A stretch of DNA of 64,000 nucleotides from contig CM046294.1 in the NCBI GenBank assembly GCA_025267735.1, positions 20,642,162-20,706,161 on the forward strand, read 5' to 3'. The stretch comes from Mactra quadrangularis (Eukaryota > Mollusca > Bivalvia > Venerida > Mactridae). The position numbers and the translations under genes are program-made. This document shows, piece after piece, positions 32,001-43,821 of this stretch. The notes below the pieces were generated by a model. That model had not been told where the DNA came from. It saw only the letters and a program-made list of their open reading frames with translations, and made no database searches. Within the stretch, counting starts at the first letter, position 1. Each line of letters begins with the position of its first letter.

Positions 32001-35000
32001 AAAATCGTAGACCAATTTCGAACGCTACATAAAATGCAAGATGTGTTTAATTATCACAGAAGTCGAAAACATTAATATACAATAAAGAAAGTATCGTATC
32101 ATTATTAGTGTATAATAAATGTATATTAATTCTGCGAATAATTCATAATGAATAAACTGACCACTAATTGTCCTTGGAGTAAAACTCTATCATTTTTAGT
32201 AGCATATCTTCTACACTGCCCTCCAAAAGTTCCTTCACACATTCAAAATTTAGAGGGTACACTCTACCAAAAATAATTTCGAATAGTAATTGCAAACTGA
32301 ATTTCAATTTACCGTTTTGAATCAGTAAATTTTACTTACGGATATGAAATTACAAAAAATGTCAAAAACTTGATATTGGTTCATTGAGATACATTCACCA
32401 CAGTTTCGAAAACTTTTGCAGCAACTCAAAATATAAAATGTACCAATAGAAATTCCATTGCTCGTAATAAAATAAAAAGTAAAATAATTCTTCAAACAAT
32501 AACATTTAAATTGTAGCTTTTAATTAACTGATGTGTGAATGAAATTCTGTATGGCATTGTATGTACATGTACATGTATAAGTGTTTGGTCATTCGGAACA
32601 CCTCGACCTTCATAAAAGAATAATCTAGGAAGGAAGGATTAGCCTTCAAAACTATGGACAATGTACCATAATAAACCAATATCATCTAAAAGAAAAGTGT
32701 ACGGATTTAAAAGGCAAAACAAGAAATGTAATGTGGAAACCACATTTAAGCCGGATTTAAAAACTTAAACGCAAATAATCCATAATTAAGCTAGGTAGAG
32801 TTGTGGTTACTTTCTAATTCTGTTCATTACATGGTATGTTACCATTGTATGAAGTTTTATAAAGATATGACAATAAATGGCAGAAATATATGGTAAAGTA
32901 AAACTGTAACGCAATTGTTAACGACACCGGACGCACGCCCGGGTTTCGCCAACATATAAGCCGATTTTTTTCGTTGAAAAATCCGGCTAATTAAATTTAT
33001 TTCTCAATAATTTTCTTTCACAGCTCCACCGAGTACAATGTAAATTGTAAATACGTGAAGGAGCTTTTGGAAGGCAGTGTATATTATAGACTATATCCGG
33101 ATTTTAAATTTATGGGTTTTTCCGTCAGTGCACAGGCGGTACAAACAAAGTTTTCTACACATTAATGCTAAACAACACGAACTATGGATTTAATCCTATT
33201 GTTCTTTTTACACGTGTTTTAATTGTAACAGTGAAAGTTTGTTTGTAAAAAAAACATAGCCAGTTTAATTAAACACTGATATTTAGGGGTGAAATATTTT
33301 TACACGTTTATAGTTTAATTAGTTTACACTTATTTTATAAGCATATCATTATATTAAATTTACAATGTTCATGTACACTATTTAAAATAAGTGCTTAATA
33401 TCAAAGTGGTATGTTTAAATATGGTAAAATGCAGTTCATGTATAAGCTTTTTGACCTATTCAGTGGGCAAGTCCATTGTTTATAGTACAAAAACACGCAT
33501 GACCTAGAATACGACCTGTACATTCTGTTAATAATTTTGTCGCAACATTATTTGAAATTATTGAAATTCCTATGAAAATGAGTAATTATCTCCCTTTGAC
33601 ATGAAAAAGCGTAATATTGTACAAGTCCATGCAGAATAATGATTATCGCAATCTAAAACTCTGACATGGAGAAAACTTAGAAATTAAATGTACAATAAGA
33701 TGCCAGTTTTTCTAAGAAATGTTCTACGATCAGAAAACATTTTTGCATTAGAGGATTCAACCTTGTACGGTTGAAGTATGACTTTTTTACTACATAGTAT
33801 TTTTTTACTGTTTTTATATTATCCTAACATTGTTTGTTTTCTGTTCCTGTTGCGTCGTGTATTATACAACCTAAATATTTGACCATCAAATATTCTACAA
33901 AGATTACATTAAGGACTTTGATTGACATTTTATATTGTAAATTGCCTTCATGAGTATGAAACTAACATATTTTTAGCGCGCGGCGACAAAGCGGGGATGG
34001 TATTCATTGAAAAGTTGTGACTTTTAAACAAAAACGTTTTAGCAGAAAATTTTTTTATGTATCTAATCAGAGTTGAATTAATGAACATTTTAATACCACG
34101 TACATTCATAACAGTGCAGCGCAAACTAAATGCGTGACGGACACAGTGACATTACTTCTGGATCAACCCTCGTATATTGTAAATTTCAAACTAACATGAA
34201 AAGGTATTTAAGATTGACTGTGTCAAATTGACATTGAAAAATAAGGGTAAAATCTGAGTAATCCAACTGATTGGACCTAGCTATTTGAAGAGTATGGAAA
34301 GGGAAAAAAGTGACTGAAGTCCCTTATTGTTTGCAAAAGCCAAAATGTAGGAAAGATGCACATGTATAGTCCATAAAATTATCAAAATATTTCTTAGTTT
34401 AAACTGCCTACTATAGCATGTGATTTGTAATTGTTTTCTCTAAATCTACAGTACAAGATTTTTTTGCATATGACCAGTTTTCTACTCGATTCAATTTTTG
34501 TGCCAAGGCTGTCACACTTTTTGTGTGAAGGCTTTCGCACTTACAATCTAATCTTACATGATCAATGGGGAAAAAGTAGAAGTTACTTTATGCGACATTT
34601 GATTTCATACAATTTTTGTCCGAATTAGAAATTGGCGAAAACATTGTTTGTTTACCTTATTAGTTGATTATGTGACAACAGACTTGTATAATACTACAAA
34701 ATCAAAATCTAATGCTCATCGTAATGCTCTTATAATTTTTTTATAAGTAGGAAGATGTGCTGACGTGAATATCATGATATTGGCATACTTGTCCGTCTAC
34801 TTATAAGATATTTAACAAGACCTAATGAATACTGTCCCTTCTGATTTAATAATATTGGCATAACGAAACTCGGATCTGTAGTACAGTTGGTAGTTTGTCA
34901 GGATGTTGATGCTAGTTTCACAAAATTCGGTACAGGTTAGAATCCAACCGAGGCGGTTAAACCTTTCAATGAAAATTAGACAATTATGGGGGAAGGTTAT

Positions 35001-35049
35001 GTGAGTACTGGTTATAGAAGAGGGTCCAAGAAAGCTAAATAAGGCAAGC
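32001..35049. other. AT-rich non-coding stretch
   Basis: No gene is seen. At 32591-32612 there is a fragment of the TTCGGAAC fold-back family. 32747-32998 may be a small MITE, with AAGCCGGATTT facing AAATCCGGCT. Other open frames are short and featureless. Confidence 0.45.
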
Positions 35050-35110
35050 TGGTCGTCGTAAAATAACCTAAATTGTGTTGACACGGCGTTAAACCCAGTA
35101 AAGAAATAGG
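35050..35110 (+). repeat. SINE 3' tail
   Basis: GTGTTGACACGGCGTTAAAC then CCAGTAAAGAAA, the tail of the SINE family. Confidence 0.55.
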
Positions 35111-35574
35111 CATACCTATTATCTCTTTTAATAAACTACACGTGAGATGATTGCTTGTTCATTTCTTATAACATGTCTGGTGATTGGATTCAAGTTGATC
35201 TCCGTACTTAGTTTTATCTGAAGAACACAAAAAAACAGATACACAAAGTTATACAAATATAAAAAGCAAAGAGTAAATTGCTTTAAGGCAAGAACTAAGT
35301 TCAATTCTAGTACATGAAAGTGTAAAAACCAAATCTTAAGCATTTCCAGACATTTTATTGCAAGGCTCTCGGCAAATGTTTTGAGGTATGAGAAACTGGT
35401 CCCTGTAAGTTTGCTGCTTTTTAAAACCTCCAAAGGATGCTCTGCTCGAAGATCTAGATGGTAATTAATACATACTGGCGCTTAACCCTGTTTTAGACTA
35501 AGTTTCGGTCATAACGCGGTGATCAGGCAACACACTGTCCCTGAAGTGAAACAAGCTCACTGAACCTTGTTTCA
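35111..35574. other. Non-coding stretch
   Basis: A 101-codon minus-strand open frame (35128-35433) is present without a recognisable domain; it is not accepted as a gene. Confidence 0.4.
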
Positions 35575-36675
35575 TTACAAATAATTTGCTTTGAATATGT
35601 CCCATTTACACACGAAAACTCCCATAACTAGCTTTTTCCTAATTAAAAATATCAGAGTTTTTCTATCAACATATCTTTTTTTACAGACATGCGATGCAAA
35701 TTTAAGCCAAGAAGCAGTTTTCGTTGAATGAGTCATGCCACAATCAGGACAGCTATGTAGGTCTAACTTTAGATACAAAATAATTGCTAAATCTAAGGCC
35801 CCAAACTTTACACAGCGGTAACATCACGCGTTGATTCATCAACGGGAAATTAAGTTTGATAAGGCCTATTTAAAATTGATTATCAAATGAACTTAAAACT
35901 GCAGTCTAGAACTTAGTACAGGCATGACCACAAGTATAATTAAAGAGGCGAATCTCCGTTTAACAATGACTGAAGAGCAACGGAAGCGATGAATTTTCAG
36001 TAAGGTCACGCGGTTTTGTAATAAATTGCATTGTAATAGTCCGGCAAAATTTAGAGCAAAATTAGCTGAACCTAAATTTGAATATCATAGAAAATGTTTT
36101 TCGTGTTCTTGAATGCTGGGATGAAGTAGATACGAAAACTAGCGGGTGCCACCCTGTAACCTTTAAGCATTTCCGGGAATTCAAGATGGCGTCCAAGATG
36201 GCGGATAATCATACGAAATTTGAAATACATGCCCAGAAATGATTGTTTATGTACCAAAATGTCCATAACATGTACATAAATGTTATGTAGATATGATAAT
36301 AAAATAAAAACGAAGTTCACATCACTCGGCCTTGTTAATTTACGAAATTGGTTTAAATAAATTTTAAAATATCTACAACATCCCAGCATTCAAAAACACC
36401 AATAACATATTCAACAATAGGTTCGGTCATGATTCTGTCTGACTTTAAGTATGACATGGTTATTACCAGAATTAGCTTATTGTTCCGCTGGTCAGATTTC
36501 TGATGAAAATATGAATACTTTGCAGTACACCTTATTTAAGTTATACATGTATATGCCCTATTATTTTTCCAAGTGCAGTCATATTGGCACGAGATCGAAG
36601 GCCAATTTGACTGTCCTTAGAAAAATAAAAGGGTCTATATCAAAACACTTGTTTAATGACAATTTTATTAAATGA
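35575..36675. mobile_element. Decayed relative of the 39986-40722 element
   Basis: Blocks such as CATAACTAGC, ATGCAAATTT, GCCACAATCAGGACAGC and AATTGCTAAATCTAAGGCCC match 40060-40265 in order. A second block (TTCCGCTGG, AATACTTTGCAGTACACCTT) matches 40490-40560. The copy is diverged, its ends are not found, and it is split by the fold-back at 36103-36399. Confidence 0.5.
36103..36399. mobile_element. ~297-bp MITE with TTGAATGCTGGGATG ends
   Basis: The left end GTGTTCTTGAATGCTGGGAT is mirrored at the right end as CATCCCAGCATTCAAAAACAC. It lies inside the older 35575-36675 element. Confidence 0.6.
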
Positions 36676-36707
36676 CTTCTTACAGACCAGTTTTTGAAAT
36701 TAGCCCT

Positions 36708-36915
36708 GGGCTGAGTTCAGTAACCGCGAACGTTACAGAACGTTCCATTACGATACATTCGGAACTCCTCGATCATTTGCTGCGAATAATCTGGGACATA
36801 TTTAGACGCTTTTTTTGAAACTACCGGTGTTAAAGTAAACAATTATATGGCCGAGGAGTTCCGAATGTATCGTTATGTAACGTTCTGTAACGTTCGCGAT
36901 AACTAAACTCAGCCC
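36708..36915. mobile_element. Long-armed fold-back element, TTCGGAAC family
   Basis: Arms of ~65 bp start GGGCTGAGTTCAGTAACCGC and include GAACGTTACAGAACGTTCC and CATTCGGAACTCCTCG. The inner part of each arm equals the tiny fold-backs at 39081-39149 and elsewhere. No TSD was found. Confidence 0.65.
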
Positions 36916-37140
36916 TGTTTATCAACCAATAAGAGCGCAGAAATGTGTGATTGGACCAGGGCAAACAAGTGTCATTGTCCTATAATAGATTTCGGTCCTG
37001 TTTTAGTTATATTTAACAGGTTTTGCAGTATTGTGCAGTGAATTTGGCAATTTACAGGGAAAATAATACATAGTAATTTAATAACACATAGTTATTTAAT
37101 ATCATATAGTTATTAAAATATATTGTATAACTGATGGTAA
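36916..37140. other. Non-coding stretch
   Basis: AT-rich. It ends with TAA (37138-37140), the left TSD of the next element. Confidence 0.45.
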
Positions 37141-37347
37141 GGCCACAACAAGTTGATCATATGTTCTATGGATTCGCACGCACCTATTTGACGTATTTTT
37201 TTTACCAAAAAAAAATTCTTCGCTCGTTTATAAAAAATTGTTCAAACTGCTATATAAAGTAACTAAATTAAGATTTTTTTTCTTCGCTCGCTCGCCCAAT
37301 TTTATTTCAGAAAAATCCGTAGAACGCATCATCGATTTGTTGTGGCC
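37141..37347. mobile_element. Harbinger-like MITE, TAA TSD
   Basis: 207 bp with ends GGCCACAACAAGTTGATCAT and ATCGATTTGTTGTGGCC, inverted over ~35 bp. The 3-bp duplication TAA lies on both sides (37138-37140 and 37348-37350). The GGCC start and TWA target are typical of PIF/Harbinger MITEs. Confidence 0.7.
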
Positions 37348-37782
37348 TAATATATACCTGTTATCTAGCTAGATGATGTCTTACTGAAGATAGTTAAATC
37401 AGTGTCTCATATTAATCAATCATTTATTTAAGTCCATTTATCAAGACTTCCACTGCCCATAGACTGCAAAGAAAAGAAATTATTAAATTAAACAAGTCAA
37501 ATTGTAATGGGCTCGTGATTCAGTACGCTTTTGGTAGTTCTTTTTCTTAAAAGAAAAACTTAATGTTGTTGACTCTTTTTTCAGGTTAGATGTCTGCGTA
37601 TTATTCTGCGCCTATTTCTATATAACATATTCAATGGCGTTGTACAAAAATATAGATTATAAAAAAATAATAAATAAAAACCCTCCACCATAAATACATT
37701 ATGTATATACAATAACACTAAACAAAATAAAATTTATCACACATGATGTAATATAGTGTGCAAGTGTACATGTTTTATTATA
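37348..37782. other. Non-coding stretch
   Basis: No feature recognised. Confidence 0.45.
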
Positions 37783-38697
37783 CAGTGTAACCTCTGTAGA
37801 GCGACTTTCGGCGGAGTTTGAAAAAGTTGCCGCTCTGCAGAGGTGTCGCTCTGCAGAGGTAGACTTTTTCTACCGATCACGAAAACGGCCGTGTTCTGTC
37901 CGGAAAACTGGCATTTATACGTTCCTCATGGTAAATACAGTTTTTAGCGAACGCTGATCGACAAAAGTAAAATAAGTTTTTTATAAGATTACGAAGTTTT
38001 TTAAATAAATAATAATAACGGTTGACAATTCCTATCATGAAGGTTAGTTTTATGCTAAAGAAAGCAATACACTAGAGCAATCGATTCTGTTTCTGTCAAA
38101 TGTTTTTATACTTGCCTAATGGCGATAACTATTTAGCATGAATTATCGTCGTCTTTTCGGGAGTAAATATCTGATATTATCTTAAACCTCAAATAATCAT
38201 AAAACAGAATTCATTTCATCGAAGCTTTTAATAAAAAGAACAATAACAAATATTTCATTTATTATCGTCAACTAGCTAGACGTATGTGCATCTGATACTT
38301 GATGACGTCAGCCTACCAAACAAAGCGCTCCTCATCTAAGGTCCGTTCGTTGGTGTCATGGAAACCATATGTCACTTGTTTATTAACCCCTGTTAGTCAA
38401 ATAATTAAGCAACATGACACTTGAGGGTAGTGTTATACGATTAGGAGTTTCGCTTAATGTTTAAATCATCCGGTTATAGATAATTATCGATTATTGATGT
38501 AAACCTTGCTAGACTTAGTGTCGCTGTATAGAGGTAAAAAATTAACTTTGGGAATTTATTTGAACGGCCGTTTACCGCTCTGCAGAGGTGTCGTTCATTA
38601 GAGGTAAATTAAAGAGTAAAATCGACGGGGGGAATTCTAATTACCGCTTGTCGGAGGTTGCCGCTCGTCGGAGGTGCCGTTAGCAGAGGTTATACTG
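37783..38697. mobile_element. Pogo/mariner-like non-autonomous element, TA TSD
   Basis: The left end is CAGTGTAACCTCTG and the right end, reverse complemented, is CAGTATAACCTCTG. TA flanks both (37781-37782 and 38698-38699). Each subterminal region carries repeated GCTCTGCAGAGGT palindromes, possible transposase-binding sites. 915 bp, no transposase. Confidence 0.72.
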
Positions 38698-39080
38698 TAC
38701 CAACATCATTCAAAGTTCATGATCCTACTTAACTTTACATTTTTATCACTAATTTTACATTTTTTTATATTTATTTGATATTAAAAGTTGGTGTCCTGAA
38801 CAGTATTACATGATGCTACTGTTAACCGGACATGTCCTGAACAGTGTTACATAACGCCACTGTTAACCAGACATTTCCCTAAAGGTGTCGAAACATCACC
38901 TTTAAAGGGCCCTTAATATATCCCCAAAGGTGTCTAACCATCACCTCTAAAGGGACAATTTATTTTATAGCTGTAATACAGTCATATAAAACAAGGTAGA
39001 AAATGACAGAGAGCGAGGCAATCCTCATTCTCACGTCATAATGCACTCACTCAACAACCTACCCCCTGATGTTGTCGCCC
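38698..39080. repeat. Two short tandem duplications
   Basis: TGTCCTGAACAGT..TTACAT..GTTAACC occurs twice (about 38792 and 38829). CCCYAAAGGTGTC..CATCACC occurs twice (about 38878 and 38923). It ends in GTTGTCGCCC, the left TSD of the next element. Confidence 0.55.
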
Positions 39081-39149
39081 CATTCGGAACTCCTCGGCCA
39101 TTCGCTACGAATAACTATTCATTCATGAAAGGTCGAGGTGTTCCGAATG
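39081..39149. mobile_element. Fold-back MITE, copy 3, 10-bp TSD
   Basis: 69-bp element CATTCGGAACTCCTCGGCC..GTTCCGAATG, with perfect GTTGTCGCCC on both sides (39071-39080 and 39150-39159). Confidence 0.78.
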
Positions 39150-39159
39150 GTTGTCGCCC

Positions 39160-39928
39160 TACCAGGTCCCAGGTTCAGTCTCGTTGTTAGCCAGATTGAA
39201 CATGTCTCCCCATAATTATGTCTGCCCTGTTTTTAAACTGTTTTTAACCTTACTTACTCAATTTTTTTATAATCTTTTACTCATCTCTTATTAATATTCT
39301 TGTTGATTGACGCACCAATAGTCTAAGTCCCCACTAGCGGTTTGACTTAATGGAAGATAGATAGATAGAATTAAGCCGGCTTATATATAAATTTGGTTAT
39401 ATTAATCGCTCATCTGTTCAATTTGAGAAAATAACAGGTCCGTCAGACCAGGGGGATGGGGTGGTAGACTTAGCCACCCCATAATGTTGATCGTGACCCA
39501 ACAAACTAGGATATCACTTATTTTAAATGCTTCCCATCTGATAAAAAGACAGCCTCAAGATGAATTCGTCGGAATTCTTCGCAAATCGCGTAGAAAGGAT
39601 ACTTAGTTTTCTAGACAAGGAAACATCAGTCTGTAAAAACGTCATAACTTTAAATTGTGTCATTCTCGTTCCCAAAGGTTATCAATAACTATCGAAGCTA
39701 GTATCGAGAATCCTACTAGATTCTGGGTACAAGAATATATTGTGTATAGGATGTTGGTTAAACCTTTAATTGTTAATTCAGTTTATATTAATTTTGCATT
39801 CGATCAACGGAGGAAAGGTTTAAGTACGGTACATAATGCATTTCACATTTTGCAATTACATGTTTTCCGTCTGAATGTTTGAGTCAGTTTTGGAAATACG
39901 CTGCTACATATTGAGTAATGGGCTGCGA
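39160..39928. other. Non-coding stretch
   Basis: No gene recognised; one 75-codon open frame without a domain. Confidence 0.4.
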
Positions 39929-39980
39929 GATTAATGGTTGGATGGGTGACCACAGGGATTGTCGTTGGCTCGGTGCACGT
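39929..39980 (+). repeat. 5S rRNA-like fragment
   Basis: TTAATGGTTGGATGGGTGAC followed by CACAGGGATTGTCG resembles the box C region and 3' half of 5S rRNA, whose core is GTTAGTACTTGGATGGGTGA. The 5' half is missing or too diverged. It may be a pseudogene or the head of a 5S-derived SINE. It abuts the element at 39986. Confidence 0.4.
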
Positions 39981-39985
39981 TTTTC

Positions 39986-40722
39986 GTATAGGTCGTTTGC
40001 GTTAAAGCTGGACCCCTAAAATCATGAAATATCTCAATAACTATCGGATGGAATTAACTCAAATTTTGTATGTGATCATAACTAGCATTTTCCTTCTCAA
40101 ATCCAAAAATTCAGAATTTTTCTTTAATTACATAACATACTTCCCATAGACATTCAATGCAAATTTTGAAGCCAAAAAGCGACTTTTGTTAAATGGGTAT
40201 GTGCCATAATCAGAACAGCCACATAACAGTAGGTACAATATAATAATAGCTAAATATGAGGCCCGGTTAGAAATTTTATTTGATAACGAAGTATAACAGT
40301 ATATACAAACTCAAATATCATCATCACTGTCGTCTGTGTCGTCAAAATCTATACAAATTCTACACGTACGATTTTAAAGACGGGCCTCTGCTTTACAATT
40401 CAGTAGACCGTCGAGTGTTTATTTAAGCGACAAATTTACAGTAAAAGCACGGGACTTAGTATAAATACACTGGAATATGACAATGTTATAATCAGAACAG
40501 CTTATTTTACCTCCCGCCGGATTTTTGATAAAAACTTCCAAATATTTTGCATTGTACCTTATGGAATTTTTTTTTATTTATCTATTAAAAATTCTGAAAA
40601 TTTAAATCCTAGAAGGAAAAATTGAAATAAGATTGTATTAAATTTTTTAGCAAAATCGCTGTTATAGTTTTAAAGATATTTACGGCAAATAGGGGTCCAG
40701 CATTAACGCAAACGACCTATAC
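39986..40722. mobile_element. 737-bp MITE with 33-bp inverted ends
   Basis: The left end GTATAGGTCGTTTGCGTTAA is followed by AGCTGGACCCCTA. The right end is the exact mirror except one base. Non-coding. An older relative is at 35575-36675. The TSD is uncertain. Confidence 0.7.
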
Positions 40723-41590
40723 CTTAGACTGGCAAAATATTCGGTACACTTCGGCTATTCCCGTGCTAACACTTATCGTCATTTTACGGAATCATCCGAG
40801 AGGTAGCCACGAATGATTTTCTAATCTTTTAAGTCCATGTGCGTTTTGTCCCGCAGTCAAATTTATGAAACCGCAAGATCACTAGCGGTAAGCTTTCTGA
40901 TTGGTTGAGAACCGAGAACGAAATTAATTCACGTGCGCTCTATTGATACCTAATACAATGGTGTATACAATAGGTAAAATGTGTGAAATGTTTTTGTATG
41001 AAATTTCAAAGCTCGCACCTGTTAAATCAGTTGTTTGGATACTTTTATAGAGGTAAGACATTTTGATTTTTTTTAAATTTATTTGGAATTTATTTTGTTT
41101 AAAATGATTGTTTATAAAATCTGTGTCGCTATGATATAATATACATTGTACGCGTGTCTCTGATACCAAATCTTTATTTATTTATGAAATGAATCTTGAT
41201 CAATGTTGATCAACTTGTTGCAATTAAGAATCTGGTATCCAATTACGAGTCTGCCAATTAGCATAACATGTTGTTAAGATATAATACTGATATTTATGTA
41301 TTTTTTATGATGATGGTGCATTTGTTCAGAAAAGTTTCTCGTCTGACTTGGTCGGCATAAGACATTGTTTTCTAGTGATCATCTTCACGCTTTTAGATTT
41401 AGATACACACGGGTTAGCTGAAGATCTTGTTAAGTAACATTGTGGTTTGTTCCCATAATGCAGAGAAAACTGAATGTTTAATAAATTCAAAATATGTTGT
41501 ATTGTATGCTTGTTATTGTACCCACATGTGTCTTTAATGTACGTTCATATATATTTCAACTCAATGTTTTGTCTTTTTCATGCATCACAG
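40723..41590. other. Non-coding stretch upstream of a possible transcript
   Basis: No gene is recognised. It ends in CTTTTTCATGCATCACAG, a good splice acceptor. Confidence 0.4.
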
Positions 41591-41772
41591 ACTTCATTGT
41601 TCATCACCATATCATCTGATGTCTTACCAAACAACACAGATCTGATGGCTTTGTTATTGATACATACATGTACATGGTCTTATCAAACATTGAACTGAAC
41701 ATTGCCTCTACCCTGCATTCTTTGGTAAGTAGAACTGTTTTTCAGTTTTTATTGTGTGAAATTTTGTTATTT

Positions 41773-41975
41773 GTTGGGTTTAACGCTGTAGCAACACCTT
41801 GTATAGGTCATATTACGGTGGCCAGTCAACCCACACACTGTTTCTGGATAGGCTAAATCTCTGGATTAAGCTGTTAACCAACTACTAGGCACATTCTATC
41901 GATTGTTAGGAGGGAAAATGACAAATGTATGCCCTGGCCGAGAATCGAACCAATGACCCCTCAATCAATAGACTT
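41773..41975 (-). repeat. tRNA-derived SINE
   Basis: GGGTTTAACGCTGTAGCAAC at the left is the mirrored 3' end, and GAGAATCGAACC near 41938 is the box B-like head. Same family as 31770-32000. Confidence 0.6.
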
Positions 41976-42142
41976 GTAAAAATGTGATTTGTCTATGATT
42001 TTTACCTGTACTTGAGAAATTTAAGAAAAAAAATTGTTTGTACATGTATGTACATGTTCAACACCTACTACTGTATAAATATCATAATTCATCTTTCACT
42101 TGTTGAAATCTAATGCATATGTCACAGGGATAGAAAAATATG

Positions 42143-42215
42143 CAGCCTGACCGGGACTCGAACCCAGGACCTCTCGCTTACAGGGCGAGTGCTCTCCCGA
42201 CTGAGCTATCCGGCC
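42143..42215 (-). tRNA. tRNA-like gene, anticodon TGT (Thr) but odd loop
   Basis: On the minus strand the 73 bases fold as a cloverleaf: acceptor GGCCGGA with TCAGGCT, D arm GCTC..GAGC, anticodon stem CTCGC/GCGAG around CCTGTAA, and T arm CTGGG-TTCGAGT-CCCGG. The anticodon would be TGT (Thr). Position 33 is C where T is nearly universal, and the acceptor has one G-A mismatch and one G-T pair. Boxes A and B are intact. It may be a tRNA pseudogene, or a source of SINEs. It lies between two candidate exons of the transcript 41591-49955. Confidence 0.6.
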
Positions 42216-43758
42216 GCTTACATATCCTTCTTCCCATAATGTGAACAGGTAAGCGCTGTGACACATAAATACAGCTTAAATTTGTTTTAACTGTTTTAAT
42301 ATAAAAAAACTTGTTTACTAGTGTAATGGTAATTTTTGATGGCACTGTGTTTAGGTGTAGCATAAGGGAAGAATTTGTCAAGTTCAGATTTATGTTGTAT
42401 TTTTTTATAATACAGATAAATAATACATTTAATTTAACTTTTTATTCAACTGCCTGTAACAAAGTTTTGTTGTTGTTTTTTTATTAAAAAAAGTAACATT
42501 ATTTTCAATTTCCTTGTGGCCTATCAATCTAAAAAGATAATGATAATAGTCCAATTCATAATTCATTACATTTTGACTTAGTACATTTTGGGTGGAATCA
42601 GTCAACAGTTTACTTATTCTCGGACGTCATGTGGGAAAAGGTATATTTGCCACATACATGAGTTCAAATTAATTTTGGTTTGAAACTTAAGTCTTTGAAC
42701 ATCAACCAATCAGGTTAAGAAACAGGGCTAAAAACAACACAATGGATGATATTCAAATTTCTTATAACCTATTTATAATTATTTGTTTTATTTTCCATCT
42801 ATATAGGTACCGATGAAGTTGTGTGTATTAAAGTACTCTGACATGATGTCTTGTCAAATCTTTGAAGATCTCTATTTTATGTAAGTCTTTATGTTTTTCA
42901 GTGAATTCATTGTTATAGCAATTGCATTCCATAATTTTTTTTAACTGTTTTACCAAATCCAAGCTTATTGTTTTCTTGAGCAAGAACCATCAAAATTCAA
43001 CCTTGTTGATACTTAACCCTGCGGAAATGATTACGTCCAAATCAATGCTGACCATGTTTAGACCATGGTTATCAATGATATGACCTTGATATACCATCAC
43101 AGAAATTGGGGGCAATGAAATGGTCGTGGTATGACTATGAAATGACCATGTCCATATCATTGATCAACATTGTCAAAGCAGCAATATGTTTTGATCATGA
43201 TAATAATCTAAGTCAAAGCAATAGCATATCAAGGTTATCCAATTTAAATGAAGACCATAACACGTGGAATATTTTGGCTATGTTTTGAATTCAGGTTCAG
43301 TTTAATTCCATTTCATGTTGATGCTAAGATATGGCATGATTTACCTGTTTTGACCATGACAGTTATGATAACTACAATAATGCCAGCATTTTGGTATGTT
43401 CATGAACAAGCAAATAAAAATTCATGAACTGTAAAATAATGTCTTTACAATTTTAACTTAAGATTTTAAACCTATGTGTTAAAAAAGTTCTGCTAGTTGT
43501 ACTTCTCACGATACTGTCAATGTCCATGAACTGTTCATGATCTGTTTATGAACAAGTATGGACATTTTAATTGAATATTCATATACTTATAGATGAAAAG
43601 TGTATCATTAAATTGTTGAAATAAAACACCAGGATAATCTTTACGTAGTATTATGATCCTTATAAATATTACTTAGAGGCCTAAAATTATTTTTCCTAAA
43701 TTCAGGGGAGACTACTGAGTATTAACTTACTGGGTTTTATTCACAACCTTACAAAAGC

Positions 43759-43812
43759 CATTTGGAACACCCTCGACCTGATCGTAGCGAATGGCCGAGG
43801 ATGTTCCGAATG
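43759..43812. mobile_element. Fold-back MITE, copy 4, 9-bp TSD
   Basis: 54-bp copy CATTTGGAACACCCTCGACC..GTTCCGAATG with perfect TACAAAAGC on both sides (43750-43758 and 43813-43821). It is nested in element A. Confidence 0.75.
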
Positions 43813-43821
43813 TACAAAAGC

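Noticed and set aside
41474..41698. 74-codon frame with a hydrophobic start, signal-peptide-like
   Set aside because: It runs across a good splice acceptor at 41590 and is AT-rich; its hydrophobicity is expected from composition.
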